Positions 1-8,900 of a stretch of 64,000 bases of DNA are shown here, in pieces. How positions within the stretch are numbered: position 1 is the first letter of the stretch; the number at the start of each line of letters is the position of its first letter. The notes under the pieces were generated by a model that was not told the origin of the DNA, did no database searches, and saw nothing but the letters and a program-made list of their open reading frames with translations. The DNA lies in contig JAPOPW010000030.1 of assembly GCA_026712715.1 (NCBI GenBank), forward strand, positions 1-64,000. The letters are read 5' to 3'. The stretch is from Immundisolibacterales bacterium. GTDB lineage: Bacteria; Pseudomonadota; Gammaproteobacteria; HK1. Both the position numbers and the translations under genes were made by a program.

Positions 1-138
1 CTCAATGCCGCGGTGCCACCCGGAGCCACCGGCGCTCCCCTCGGGTGATACAACCCGCATACTACTTGATCACACAAATAGGTATTTTGTCTTTTTCTTC
101 ATATAATCCGGTGGCTTAGATCGATACTCCATCCAACG

Positions 139-537
139 GACACCAAGACCGGTGCAAGGAGGGTACCCCTTTCGGGGCCCGCCTGCGCCGTGATTTCGGA
201 TCTGCCCCGGGTTCCCGGCAATCCTTGGGTCATCCCCGGGCGGAATGCAGGCGCGCCCCTCAGGAACCTCCAATACCCCTGGGAGATCCTGCGCGCGCGG
301 GCTGGTCTGGAGGATGTCCGTATCCACGATCTTCGCCACTCGTTTGCGTCGCGGGCACTCGCCCTGGGAGAGAGTCTGCCGATGATTGGCGAGCTCCTCG
401 GCCATCGCCGCGTCCGGACCACCGAGCGGTACGCACACCTTTCCCGGGACTCGGTAAAGGTATCGGCGAGCCGGGTTGCCGACAGCATCGGGGCAGCGAT
501 TCTTTCGGAGCGGGCCGGGCCGGAGTCGAACGGATAG
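139..537 (+). pseudogene. Relic of a tyrosine recombinase (integrase C-terminus)
   Basis: Only the C-terminal catalytic part of a tyrosine recombinase remains. From the GTG at 190 the frame encodes the HDLRHSFASRALALGESLP block, the LLGH motif and the catalytic RYAHL tyrosine, closely matching the C-terminus of the intact integrase at 642-1853. Similarity continues in the same frame upstream of the GTG to about 139 (a D-T-K-T-G stretch matching D-S-K-T-G of the intact copy). This shows that the first arginine-containing block and the N-terminal DNA-binding domains were lost rather than that the gene is short. I infer an older integrase left behind by an earlier or decayed element at the same site. 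It should not be active. Confidence 0.75.
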
Positions 538-641
538 CTACGGTGGCGTGAGTCACACCGCCGTGCCCGTCCTTAGCCGGGTGGCGCGCGAGGCAGCATT
601 CGAAACCGCATATCGGCAGCGAAGTACCGTAGGGACCAGAG

Positions 642-1853
642 ATGGCCAAGCTGCACGGACGCAGGCTCTCGAACCGCACCGTAGAAAGTCTTTGCGCCGA
701 CCATCGGGACACGGTCTTCTGGGACGGCGAGTTGGCAGGGTTCGGCGTGCGCGTCTATCCCTCGGGCGCCAAGGTCTACGTCGTCCAGACCAGGGCGGGC
801 GGAAGATCGAGACGCGTTACCGTGGGCCTTCACGGGGTGCTCACGGCCCCGCAGGCTCGCCGGCGGGCGGCGCTCGTCATTGCCCGACTCAAGGCCGGCG
901 AGGAGGATCCCTTGCCGCGGCGGGTCAAACCGTCGGGGGATGCCGCGCTCACCGTGGCCGAGCTGGCGGAACGGTTCCTCCGCGAACACGTGGCGGTCCG
1001 GTGCAAGGAATGGACCATGGCGGCCTACCGCGGCGCGATCCGCCGGTGGATCGTGCCTTCGCTCGGTCGCCTCCCGGTACGTTCGGTCGAGCACGAGCAC
1101 ATAGCCGATCTGCACTATCGCCTGCGCGGTATCCCCTACCGGGCCAATCAGGTGCTGGCCATCCTGAACAAGATGTTCAGCCTGGCCGAGGTCTGGGGCC
1201 TGCGCCAGGACGGCAGTCATCCGTGTCGCTCAATCCGAAGATACCGGGAGCACCACCGTGAACGGTTTCTGTCGGAGGAAGAGTTCCGGCGGCTGGGGCA
1301 TGTGCTGGATCAGGTCGAGGCCGAAGCCGGGGAAATGCGCAATGGCGTCGCCGTGAAGTCCGCGGTTGCGGCGCTCCGGCTGCTGATGTTGACGGGCTGC
1401 CGCCGAAACGAAATTCTGACCCTGAAGTGGTCGGACGTCGATTTCGTGGCGAGCGAGTTGCGACTGCGCGACAGCAAGACGGGCCCGCGCGCGGTTCCCA
1501 TTTCTTCCACCGCGCTGTCGGTGCTGTCCAGGCTTCCGCGCGTTCCCGGGAATCCCTGGGTAGTCGCTGGAGCAAGACCGGGAGGACATCTCTCCAATCT
1601 GCACGAACACTGGCATCGGATCCGTTCGCGGGCGAGTCTCGATGATGTGCGTATCCACGACCTACGCCATTCGTTCGCTTCGCGCGCCCTCGCGCTCGGC
1701 GAGAGCCTTCCGACCATCGCACGGCTGCTCGGTCACGGGCAGGTGTCCACCACCGCCCGCTATGCGCATCTTGCCCGCGACGCGGTGAAGACATCGGCGT
1801 CGAGAGTCTCGGACAGCATTGCGGAGGACATCCGGGTGCGCGGTTCGGAGTAA
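642..1853 (+). CDS. Tyrosine recombinase / P4-type integrase (DUF4102 family)
   Basis: Full-length 403-residue site-specific recombinase. Residues about 8-90 look like the DUF4102 N-terminal domain of P4-like integrases, about 103-190 are the SAM-like core-binding domain, and about 207-395 are the catalytic domain. Catalytic residues are visible: R254 in TGCRRNE, H339 and R342 in HDLRH, H365 in LLGH, and the nucleophile Y374 in ARYAHL. The ATG at 642 fits the family N-terminus. Such enzymes insert and excise genomic islands, often at tRNA genes, but I see no tRNA here and no other island cargo nearby. The tandem arrangement with the relic at 139-537 suggests repeated integration at one site or erosion of an island. 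Confidence 0.92.
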   Translation: MAKLHGRRLSNRTVESLCADHRDTVFWDGELAGFGVRVYPSGAKVYVVQTRAGGRSRRVTVGLHGVLTAPQARRRAALVIARLKAGEEDPLPRRVKPSGDAALTVAELAERFLREHVAVRCKEWTMAAYRGAIRRWIVPSLGRLPVRSVEHEHIADLHYRLRGIPYRANQVLAILNKMFSLAEVWGLRQDGSHPCRSIRRYREHHRERFLSEEEFRRLGHVLDQVEAEAGEMRNGVAVKSAVAALRLLMLTGCRRNEILTLKWSDVDFVASELRLRDSKTGPRAVPISSTALSVLSRLPRVPGNPWVVAGARPGGHLSNLHEHWHRIRSRASLDDVRIHDLRHSFASRALALGESLPTIARLLGHGQVSTTARYAHLARDAVKTSASRVSDSIAEDIRVRGSE

Positions 1854-2025
1854 GGCGCCCGCCCGCGGTTACGCGACCGCAGCGCGAGCCCCCACTCTTC
1901 TCGAGGCGAATCCTTGCCTCCCCCGAGACGTGGCTCCCGAAGGCTCGCGGACCCTCCGTTTCGCCGCTCGTTCGCTTTCGATTCGCTTACTGACGGTTGA
2001 GATTTCACTGTCGATCCGAATCGTT

Positions 2026-2070
2026 TAGCAGAAAAAATATGAAATTCAACTAATTATAATTCTATTCCGT
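2026..2070 (+). promoter_or_regulatory. AT-rich island with a consensus -10 box upstream of the first porin
   Basis: A strikingly AT-rich stretch in a GC-rich window. It contains a perfect TATAAT at 2055-2060, with only a poor -35 (AAAAAA) at the right distance. A similar AT-rich patch with its own TATAAT (102-107) lies before the integrase relic, so the two islands bracket the integrase pair. It could be the promoter of the adjacent porin copy or the remnant of an element boundary. The rest of 1854-2096 shows nothing recognisable. Confidence 0.35.
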
Positions 2071-2138
2071 TTCCGTGAACGCCTTACGGAGGCTACAAGG
2101 CACTTACAGTCGCGATTGCGGGTGCTCTCGCGGCCCCG

Positions 2139-3110
2139 ATGGCGGCGCAGGCCGTCGACTTCACGGTGTCCGGTCATGTCAACCGCGCGATCGTGTTCAC
2201 CGACGTGGACGGCGCCTCGTCGACCACGAAGAACAAGGACAACGGTTCGAGCGGAACCCGGGTCCGGTTCACCGGCAGCTCCGACACGATGGCCGGCGTG
2301 ACCGCCGCCGTTAACCTGGAGCTCGGGATCAATCCCAAAGGCAAGCAAAAGGTCAACAACAAGGACGAAGCCGCCGACGACGACGATGTCACCGTGCGCC
2401 ATTCCGTCGTGTCCTTCGGCGGAGAGTTCGGCACCCTCAAGCTCGGCCACACTGGCGAAGCGGCAGACGGCGCCACCTACAGCGACAAGTCCGGCGTCTT
2501 CGGCGTAGGCCACGGTCAGGAGGCCGGCGACTCCACCGCCGCGAGCTACACGCCGGGCATGGGCGGCAGCCGGAATGCAGGCGTCCACTTCAGTTCCGCA
2601 AGCTTCGGACCGGCTCAGCTCCATGTCTCCGCATCAGACGGTGACCGTTTCTCCGCGAAGATCACCTTCGGGGGCGATGCGGGTGTCGCGTCCTATGGCG
2701 GTGCCCTCGCGTATCTCGATACGGGTGACAGCTACCAGGAGGTCGCGGGAAGCCTCGGCGTCAAGCTCGCGAGCGGCGTCACCTTCTCCATGGCGGGGGC
2801 CGGCCGGAGTGACGGAAAGGAGGGGAGCTTCGTGCAGTCGACCCTCGGCTACGTGTTCGGCAATAACGCGGTCGCCGTGAGCTGGTACGGGTCGAGCGAC
2901 GTGTCGGTGACGCGTGACAAGGACACTGCGGACGAGATGATGTACGTCGGCAACGGTCAGGCCATCGGGATCGGCTTCAAGCACACCATGCCGAAGGCGG
3001 GTGTCGAGATCATCGCCGCCGTGCAGCAGTACTCGGCCGATGAGACGATGGAAGGCGACGGCGACATAGACGACACCGTCGCGGTCGTCGGCGCGCGCAT
3101 CATGTTCTAG
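2139..3110 (+). CDS. Outer-membrane porin, start codon and signal peptide damaged (possibly silent or pseudogene)
   Basis: Gram-negative general-diffusion porin: a beta-barrel of about 316 mature residues beginning VDFTVSGHVNRAI and ending in the phenylalanine typical of outer-membrane proteins. It is a close paralogue of the porin at 4573-5541. Similarity at the 5' end starts exactly at the codons for KALTVAIAGALAAPMAAQA (from 2097). The preceding ATG-CAC-AAG of the paralogue is missing, and an in-frame TGA lies six codons upstream of 2097 with no usable start codon between. The first ATG in frame (2139) falls inside the signal peptide and would leave no hydrophobic core. A GTG at 2075 is out of frame by one base. 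The barrel itself is intact, so the loss is recent or the copy is a silent donor. Compared with its paralogue it carries an extra Lys/Asp-rich loop near residues 67-88. Confidence 0.75.
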   Translation: MAAQAVDFTVSGHVNRAIVFTDVDGASSTTKNKDNGSSGTRVRFTGSSDTMAGVTAAVNLELGINPKGKQKVNNKDEAADDDDVTVRHSVVSFGGEFGTLKLGHTGEAADGATYSDKSGVFGVGHGQEAGDSTAASYTPGMGGSRNAGVHFSSASFGPAQLHVSASDGDRFSAKITFGGDAGVASYGGALAYLDTGDSYQEVAGSLGVKLASGVTFSMAGAGRSDGKEGSFVQSTLGYVFGNNAVAVSWYGSSDVSVTRDKDTADEMMYVGNGQAIGIGFKHTMPKAGVEIIAAVQQYSADETMEGDGDIDDTVAVVGARIMF

Positions 3111-3129
3111 CCGGCCTCGCCCCCCTTTT

Positions 3130-3155
3130 GGCCCTCTCCCGCACGGGAGAGGGCC
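3130..3155 (+). terminator. Hairpin after the first porin
   Basis: A perfect 11-bp stem (GGCCCTCTCCC with its complement) around a GCAC loop begins 20 bases after the porin stop codon. There is no strong U run on the plus-strand side, but four T bases precede it. It resembles the hairpins at 3893 and 4515, which share the GGCCCTCCCC-type arm. Confidence 0.55.
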
Positions 3156-3240
3156 TCTTCCCGCCGGGGGTGAAGGAGAGGGAGATGCCGGACCCTGGCA
3201 TGTCAAGAGCATTCCACGGAATACCAGAGGATTTTCCCGA

Positions 3241-3810
3241 ATGAAGACACCGAAACTCACCATCCTTGCTGCGATTGCGCCACTGGCAGCATTCGGCGGC
3301 GTGGACGCCGCGATGGCAGATGAGATGGCAGCGCCCGAGATGCGTGTGTGGAGCACCACGCTGGGCGAGCCTGATGAAGAGGGCATGGGCGCGAGCCTCG
3401 AGATCGTCGCGAGCGCATCCACGATGGGAAGCAACGGCATGATCATCGAGAGCGTCAGTCTCATCGGCACGAAAACGGCCGAGGGCGAGGACGGGACGAT
3501 GATGACGGAAGTGACCAGCTCGATCGCGTGCGGAGGCCCCATCATGGTCGAGGGCGGAAGCTTCATGATCGAGTCCGCCCCCATGGACGAGGACAAAGGC
3601 GAGATGGCCGAGTCCGACGACGATGCCGCAATGGAAACTCCGTGCAAGTTCTCGGTCTCGGGCAGCGCCATGCACACTTATCGTTCGTGGCATAGCTGGG
3701 ATCTCGCCGGAACGGTCACCTTGGGCGAAGCCAGCATGGATTTCGCCATCGAAGACGCGGCTCCCGCGATGATCGTCGAGCCCGAGCCCGAAGCGGAAAA
3801 GGCTTCCTGA
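3241..3810 (+). CDS. Secreted Met- and acid-rich protein of unknown function
   Basis: I do not recognise this 189-residue protein. It begins with a clear Sec signal peptide (MKTPKLTILAAIAPLAAFGG, probable cleavage after about residue 26, at AMA), so the product is likely periplasmic or exported. The mature part is unusually rich in Met, Glu, Asp, Ser and Ala, with two cysteines (in SIACGG and TPCKFS) about 35 residues apart that could form a disulfide. Met-rich exported proteins are sometimes involved in copper or silver binding or in resistance to oxidation, but there is no copper gene nearby and that is only a thought. It sits between two convergent porins, on the plus strand, and is followed by a good terminator at 3893. 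Confidence 0.75.
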   Translation: MKTPKLTILAAIAPLAAFGGVDAAMADEMAAPEMRVWSTTLGEPDEEGMGASLEIVASASTMGSNGMIIESVSLIGTKTAEGEDGTMMTEVTSSIACGGPIMVEGGSFMIESAPMDEDKGEMAESDDDAAMETPCKFSVSGSAMHTYRSWHSWDLAGTVTLGEASMDFAIEDAAPAMIVEPEPEAEKAS

Positions 3811-3892
3811 TCGGATCGGAAGCAATCGTAGCAATCAACCGGATTGTGCCAACGAGTCCGTTGCACGCTCCCCGGTTCTGGTCTTCCTTAAG

Positions 3893-3924
3893 GCCCTCCC
3901 CTGTACCGGGGAGGGCTTTTCTTT
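3893..3924 (+). terminator. Rho-independent terminator of the secreted Met-rich protein gene
   Basis: A 9-bp GCCCTCCCC/GGGGAGGGC stem at 3893-3901 and 3908-3916, followed directly by TTTTCTTT. It lies about 80 bases after the stop codon at 3810. Confidence 0.8.
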
Positions 3925-4501
3925 CGGCAGGGACTTTCCCGCGCCCCGTTGAACGAAGGAGCCCCGAAGCGGAGACCGGTCCCGAGAGTCCTCTCCCGTC
4001 TCTCGGCGAGATCACCGACATGCATCGCGGCCGGCTTCTCATCCGGCCAAGACGGCTCGAACATGCCCGCGCGTTCATCGAGAAGGCACGGCCCTCTCCT
4101 CACGCTACCACGGGTTCTCGCCCTACATCGGTTACTCCATCGAGACCAATCGGGTCCAACATCCCCATTCATGACTCCTGCGTCCACCGGCTTTTCGGCG
4201 GCATGACCCGCACGTTCTGACGTGCTGTTCCCAACTACGCCAAGTCCGCGCGCACGGCGGCATCCGCGTGGACTCTGCCCCGCACGGGGCGGCTCGAAAC
4301 GGATGCCGAGGGCAGCGGCGCGCAGCCGTCTTTGCCGAAAGCGAATCGAAAGCGCCACGGTCGATGGAAGCGGCCAGCCGGCCAAGTGATCTGCTCTCGG
4401 TTCACGACCTCGCCAGGCGGGAACCGGCTGTGTTCGGATGGCCTCGACCTGATCATGGGACACACCGACCCCGCGTCGGTGCGGCCACCGACGGACGTTG
4501 G
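3925..4501. other. Gap without a convincing gene
   Basis: Together with the two terminators, this is most of a 762-base interval (3811-4572) between the Met-rich protein and the second porin. Short open frames exist on both strands, but none has a ribosome binding site, family resemblance or porin-like or integrase-like sequence that I can recognise. It may hold decayed genes, consistent with the accessory character of the first 5 kb. Confidence 0.5.
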
Positions 4502-4547
4502 GCGAAGAAAAGAAAACGGCCCTCCCCCGGGGAGGGGGAGGGCCGTT
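4502..4547 (-). terminator. Rho-independent terminator of the second porin
   Basis: A perfect 14-bp stem (4515-4528 paired with 4534-4547) with a five-base loop. Read on the minus strand it is followed by TTTTCTTTTCTTC. It begins 25 bases after the porin stop codon and is the strongest terminator in the window. Confidence 0.9.
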
Positions 4548-4572
4548 GAAGGTAGTGGTTGCCGGGTCCGGC

Positions 4573-5541
4573 TTAGAACTTGACGCGTGCACCGATGACC
4601 GCGACGGTGTCGTCCACCTCGCCACCGCCGTGCAGATCAGCAGAGTACTGCTGCACTGCGGCGATAATCTCGACGGCCGACTTCGGCATGGTGTGCTTGA
4701 CCCCGAGTCCGATGGCCTGTCCGTCGGCCATCATCCCGTCGTACATTTCAGTGTCGCCGCCGTACGTGACGTCGCTCGAGCCGTACCAGCTCACGCCGAC
4801 CGCGTTGTTGCCGAATACGTAGCCGACGGTCGACTGCACGAAGGTCGCCTCGTCTCCGCTGCTCCGGCTGCCACCCGCCATGGAGAAGGTGACACCGCTC
4901 GAGAGCTTGAGGCCAAGACCGCCCGCGACCTCCTGGTAGCCGTCGCCCGTATCGAGGAACGCGACGCCGCCACCGTAGGATGCGACACCTGCGTCGCCGC
5001 TGAAGGTGACCTTCGCGGAGAAGCGGTCGTCGTCTGCTCCGGAGAGGTGGAGTTGGGCCGGGCCGAAGCTCGCAGAGCTGAAGTGGATGCCAGCTTTCCG
5101 GCTGCCGCCCATGCCCGGAGTCCAGTTCTTCGCCTCGGACATGCCGGTCTCCTGACCGTGGCCGATACCGAAGACGCCGGACTTGTCGTTGTAGGTGACG
5201 CCGTCCGCCGCCTCGCCGGTGTGGCCGAGCTTCAACGTGCCGAACTCTCCGCCGAAAGACACGTTCGAATGGCGAACCGAGACGCCGCTCGCGCTATTGA
5301 CACCAAGCTCCATGTTGACGCCGGCGGTTATGCCGCTCATCGTCTCCGAGCTGCCGGTGAACCGCACCCGGGTGCCGCTCGAACCGTTGTCCTTGTTCTG
5401 CGTGACTGAGCCGCCCGTGTTCTGGTCGGTGAACACGATGGCGCGGTTGACATGGCCGGATACCGTGAAGTCCACGGCCTGCGCCGCCATCGGGGCCGCA
5501 AGGGCGCCCGCAATCGCGACGGTAAGTGCCTTCTTGTGCAT
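4573..5541 (-). CDS. Outer-membrane porin
   Basis: A 322-residue Gram-negative porin forming a trimeric beta-barrel for passive uptake of small hydrophilic solutes. The signal peptide MHKKALTVAIAGALAAPMAAQA is complete, followed by the mature start VDFTVSGHVNRAI. The barrel strands alternate, and the last residue is Phe in GARVKF, the signal read by the BAM complex. The ATG at 5541 is preceded by GAAGGG as a ribosome binding site. It faces the start-less paralogue at 2139-3110 and has its own promoter region (5652-5711) and terminator (4502-4547), so this is the copy likely to be expressed. The two copies are nearly identical in barrel segments but differ in several loops. Confidence 0.9.
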   Translation of the reverse strand: MHKKALTVAIAGALAAPMAAQAVDFTVSGHVNRAIVFTDQNTGGSVTQNKDNGSSGTRVRFTGSSETMSGITAGVNMELGVNSASGVSVRHSNVSFGGEFGTLKLGHTGEAADGVTYNDKSGVFGIGHGQETGMSEAKNWTPGMGGSRKAGIHFSSASFGPAQLHLSGADDDRFSAKVTFSGDAGVASYGGGVAFLDTGDGYQEVAGGLGLKLSSGVTFSMAGGSRSSGDEATFVQSTVGYVFGNNAVGVSWYGSSDVTYGGDTEMYDGMMADGQAIGLGVKHTMPKSAVEIIAAVQQYSADLHGGGEVDDTVAVIGARVKF

Positions 5542-5613
5542 GGTGTATTCCCTTCTGAATAACCCTGTTTCGAGTCCCCCGGCCCCTGTCTGCACTCGTC
5601 GACCGGAGCTGAG

Positions 5614-5633
5614 GGGGCGTTGCGCAACGCCCC
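5614..5633 (-). promoter_or_regulatory. Perfect 20-base palindrome in the porin leader
   Basis: GGGGCGTTGC followed by its exact reverse complement, with TTTT on the plus-strand 3' side. It falls in the inferred 5' untranslated region of the porin at 4573-5541, about 75-95 bases before the start codon. It could be an operator, a transcript-stabilising hairpin, or a plus-strand terminator. Confidence 0.5.
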
Positions 5634-5651
5634 TTTTGAGGAGCGGGCGAA

Positions 5652-5711
5652 ACGCTACCACTACCTTGGGCGCCATGCAACACTTTGTGCAAAAAAACTT
5701 ACGGTGTTGCA
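5652..5711 (-). promoter_or_regulatory. Predicted porin promoter with an overlapping inverted repeat
   Basis: On the minus strand TTGCAT (5675-5680) and TAGCGT (5652-5657) are separated by exactly 17 bases, a plausible sigma-70 promoter giving a leader of about 100 bases for the second porin. The -35 box overlaps one arm of an inverted repeat, TGCAACAC at 5676-5683 and GTGTTGCA at 5704-5711 (centres 28 bases apart), which looks like an operator. The rest of the 403-base gap (5542-5944) between the divergent porin and glutamate dehydrogenase genes shows no gene. Confidence 0.45.
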
Positions 5712-5944
5712 AAAATGCCACATCTTGTCGTGCCGAACATCGTCCGGATGTCCACCCCCCGGAGGCCCGGGCGCACCGGAACGGACCGGTGGACCCGCAT
5801 CGGCGGACGGCGGCACGTGGGGGACCGAGGCCGACGGCACCGCCGGTTGCCCGGGAGCGAAGCATCGTAGCAGGGTCGGGCCGCGCGGGTCTCGGGGGGT
5901 CGTTGCGCTGCTACGATGGGCACGGCGCAGAGCAGGAGGCAGGC

Positions 5945-8900
5945 ATGGCCACCACCGGAGACGCGGCGGCCGCGACCGAGGCCGGACGATGGCGCGGGGA
6001 GCTTGCCGGCATGCTCGCGGAGCGGTTCGGGGCGGAGGCGGGCGCCTCGCTTCGGAGCCGCTACGAGCGGGTATTCGGCTCGGGGTACCGGGGACGGTAC
6101 GGTCCCGACGGCGCGCTCCGGGACATCGAGATCACCGAGGCGCTCGCCGGGCGGAAGGACGAGGTGTCGGTCCTCCCGCCCGCGGCGGCGGAGGATGGCG
6201 AGCCGCCACGCGGCCCGCTCGAGACGGACCTGCTCCGCCCGCCCGGCTCCGATCCCCGATTCTTCCGCTTCAAGATCTTCCACCTCGGGGGCCCGGTGCA
6301 CCTCTCGGACTCCCTTCCCATGCTCGAGAACATGGGGGTCCGGGTGGAGGACGAGCATCCGCGGGTGCTTCGCCCGGCCGGCGAGGACGGGGAGGCGGTG
6401 TGGCTGCACGACTTCGGGCTCCGGCAACGCGGTGCCGGTGCGGCGGCCGACCTCGACTCCGCCGGCGACGCGTTCCGGGAGTGCTTCGCCCGGGTCTGGG
6501 CCGGCGCGGCGGAGGACGACGGCTTCAACCGGCTCGCCCTCGCCCCCGGCCTCGACTGGCGCGAGATCGCGCTCCTTCGCGCCTACGCGAGGTACCTGCG
6601 GCAGGTCCGCTTCAGCCTCAGCCAGTCCTATATAGAGGACACGCTCTTCGCAAACCCGGGGATCGCCCGCGACCTCGTGCGCCTATTCCACGCGCGCTTC
6701 GATCCTGCGGGACCGAGCGCGGGCGGTGCCGGGGCGGACGGAGCCGAAGCCGCGGGCGCGGCTTGCGACGCGGCACCTTCGGACGGTGACCCGCCCTATG
6801 CCATCGCGGAGCGGATCCTGGGCGGCCTCGAGGCGGTCGCGAGCCTCGACGAGGACCGGATCCTTCGCACCTACCTCGAGCTCGTCGACGGAACCTTGCG
6901 CACCAACTACTACCAGCGCGGTCCGGACGGCCGCCGCCGCCCGTGCCTCGCCCTCAAGCTCGATCCGTCGTGCGTGCACGAGATGCCCGAGCCGCGACCC
7001 CGCTTCGAGATCTTCGTGTACTCCCCGCGGCTCGAGGGGGTGCACCTTCGCGGCGGACCGATCGCGCGGGGCGGGATCCGCTGGTCGGACCGGCGCGAGG
7101 ACTTCCGCACCGAGGTCCTCGGCCTCCTCAAGACGCAGATGGTGAAGAACGCGGTCATCGTGCCGGTCGGCTCCAAGGGCGGCTACGTGCTGAAGCGCCC
7201 GCCCGCCGATCGGGCCGCCCTCGCCGAAGAGGGCGTCGCGTGCTACCGGGAGTTCATCGGCGCCCTGCTCGAGCTCACCGACAACTACGACTACCCCGCC
7301 AAGGGGGCCGGGGGTAGCGCCGGGAGCGAGATCACCCCGCCGCCCGACACGGTGCGCCACGACGGCCCCGATCCGTACCTCGTGGTCGCGGCCGACAAGG
7401 GAACCGCCACCTTCTCCGACACCGCGAACGAGCTCTCCGCGGCGGCGGGGTTCTGGCTCGGCGACGCCTTCGCCTCGGGGGGCTCCGACGGCTACGACCA
7501 CAAGGGGATCGGCATCACCGCCCGGGGCGCATGGGAGTCCGTCAAGAGCCACTTCCGGGTGCTCGGGCTCGATCCCGCGCGCGATCCGTTCACCGCGGCC
7601 GGCATCGGCGACATGAGCGGCGACGTATTCGGCAACGGCATGCGTTGCTCGCGCCGCATCCGGCTCGTCGCCGCGTTCAGCCACCTCCACGTATTCATCG
7701 ACCCCGACCCCGACCCGGAGGCTTCGTTCGCCGAGCGCGAGCGGCTGTTCCGGCTGCCGGGCTCGACGTGGGCGGACTACCGCGCGGAGCTCGTCTCGCG
7801 AGGCGGCGGGGTGTGGCCGCGGAGCGCGAAGTCAATCACCCTCTCCCCGGAGGCGATGGCCGCGCTCGGGATCGCGGGCGGAGCCGCCGCCCGAACGCCG
7901 AACGACGTCATTCGCGCGATCCTCCGGGCCCCGGTCGATCTCCTCTGGAACGGGGGGATCGGCACGTACGTCAAGTCGTCCGGCGAGACGCACGCCCAGG
8001 TCGGGGATCGGTCGAACGATCCGGTGCGCATCAACGCCCGCGAGCTCCGCTGCCGGGTGGTGGGGGAGGGCGGCAACCTCGGGTTCACCCAGGCGGCCCG
8101 CATCGAGTACGCACGGGCCGGCGGGCTCGTCAACACCGATGCCATCGACAACTCGGGCGGGGTCGACTGTTCCGACCACGAGGTCAACATCAAGATCCTC
8201 CTCGACGCCGCGGTCCGCGACGGGGCGCTCGACCCGGCCGAGCGAAGCGGGCTCCTCCACGCGATGACGGACGAGGTGGCCGACGGGGTCCTTCGGAACA
8301 ACTACCTCCAGAACGTGGGACTCGCGGTCGCGCGAACCCAGGCGGCCCCTCTCGTCGAGGTGCACGCGCGCTTCATCGAGCATCTCGAGCGTTCCGTCGC
8401 GCTCGACCGCGCCGGGGAGGGCCTGCCGGACCGGGACGAGATCGCCGAGCGGCGCCGGGCGGGCGAGGGTCTCGCCGGCCCGGAGCTCGCGGTGCTCGTG
8501 GCCTATGCGAAGCTCGACCTCTTCGATGCCCTCATCGGCTCCGATCTGCCGGAGGACCCGGAGATGGCGGCGGAGCTCGCGGCCTACTTCCCGCTGACCC
8601 TGCGCGAACGCTTTGCGGCCGCCATTCCCGGGCACCGGCTGGCGCGGGAGATCATCTCCACCCTGGCCGCCAACGAGACCGTGAACCGGGCCGGGATCAC
8701 CTTCGCGTTCCGCGTATCGGACGAGATCGGCGCGGCCCCCGAGGATGCGGTCCGGGCCTGGTTTGCCCTGCGCGGCCTGTACCGGCTGCCGGAGCTGTTC
8801 GAAGCTGTCGAGGGAGCGGGGCTCGCGGCCGCGGCGCACGTCGCGGCGGTGCTGGAGATCCGCAAGCTCATGGACCGGGGCGCGCGCTGGCTGCTCCGCA

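Noticed and set aside
1-190. A tRNA gene as attachment site for the integrases
   Set aside because: No cloverleaf or T-loop signature could be found near the integrases or elsewhere in the window.
3846-4220. A possible 124-codon gene between the porins
   Set aside because: No ribosome binding site, no similarity that I recognise, and composition like that of random frames.
5676-5711. A sigma-54 promoter in the porin upstream region (TGGCA and TTGCA-like motifs)
   Set aside because: The GG and GC elements are not at the required ten-base spacing; a sigma-70 reading fits better.
5195-5944. An in-frame 250-codon extension upstream of the glutamate dehydrogenase
   Set aside because: It runs antisense through the porin and its promoter, has no family similarity, and the ATG at 5945 has a good ribosome binding site.
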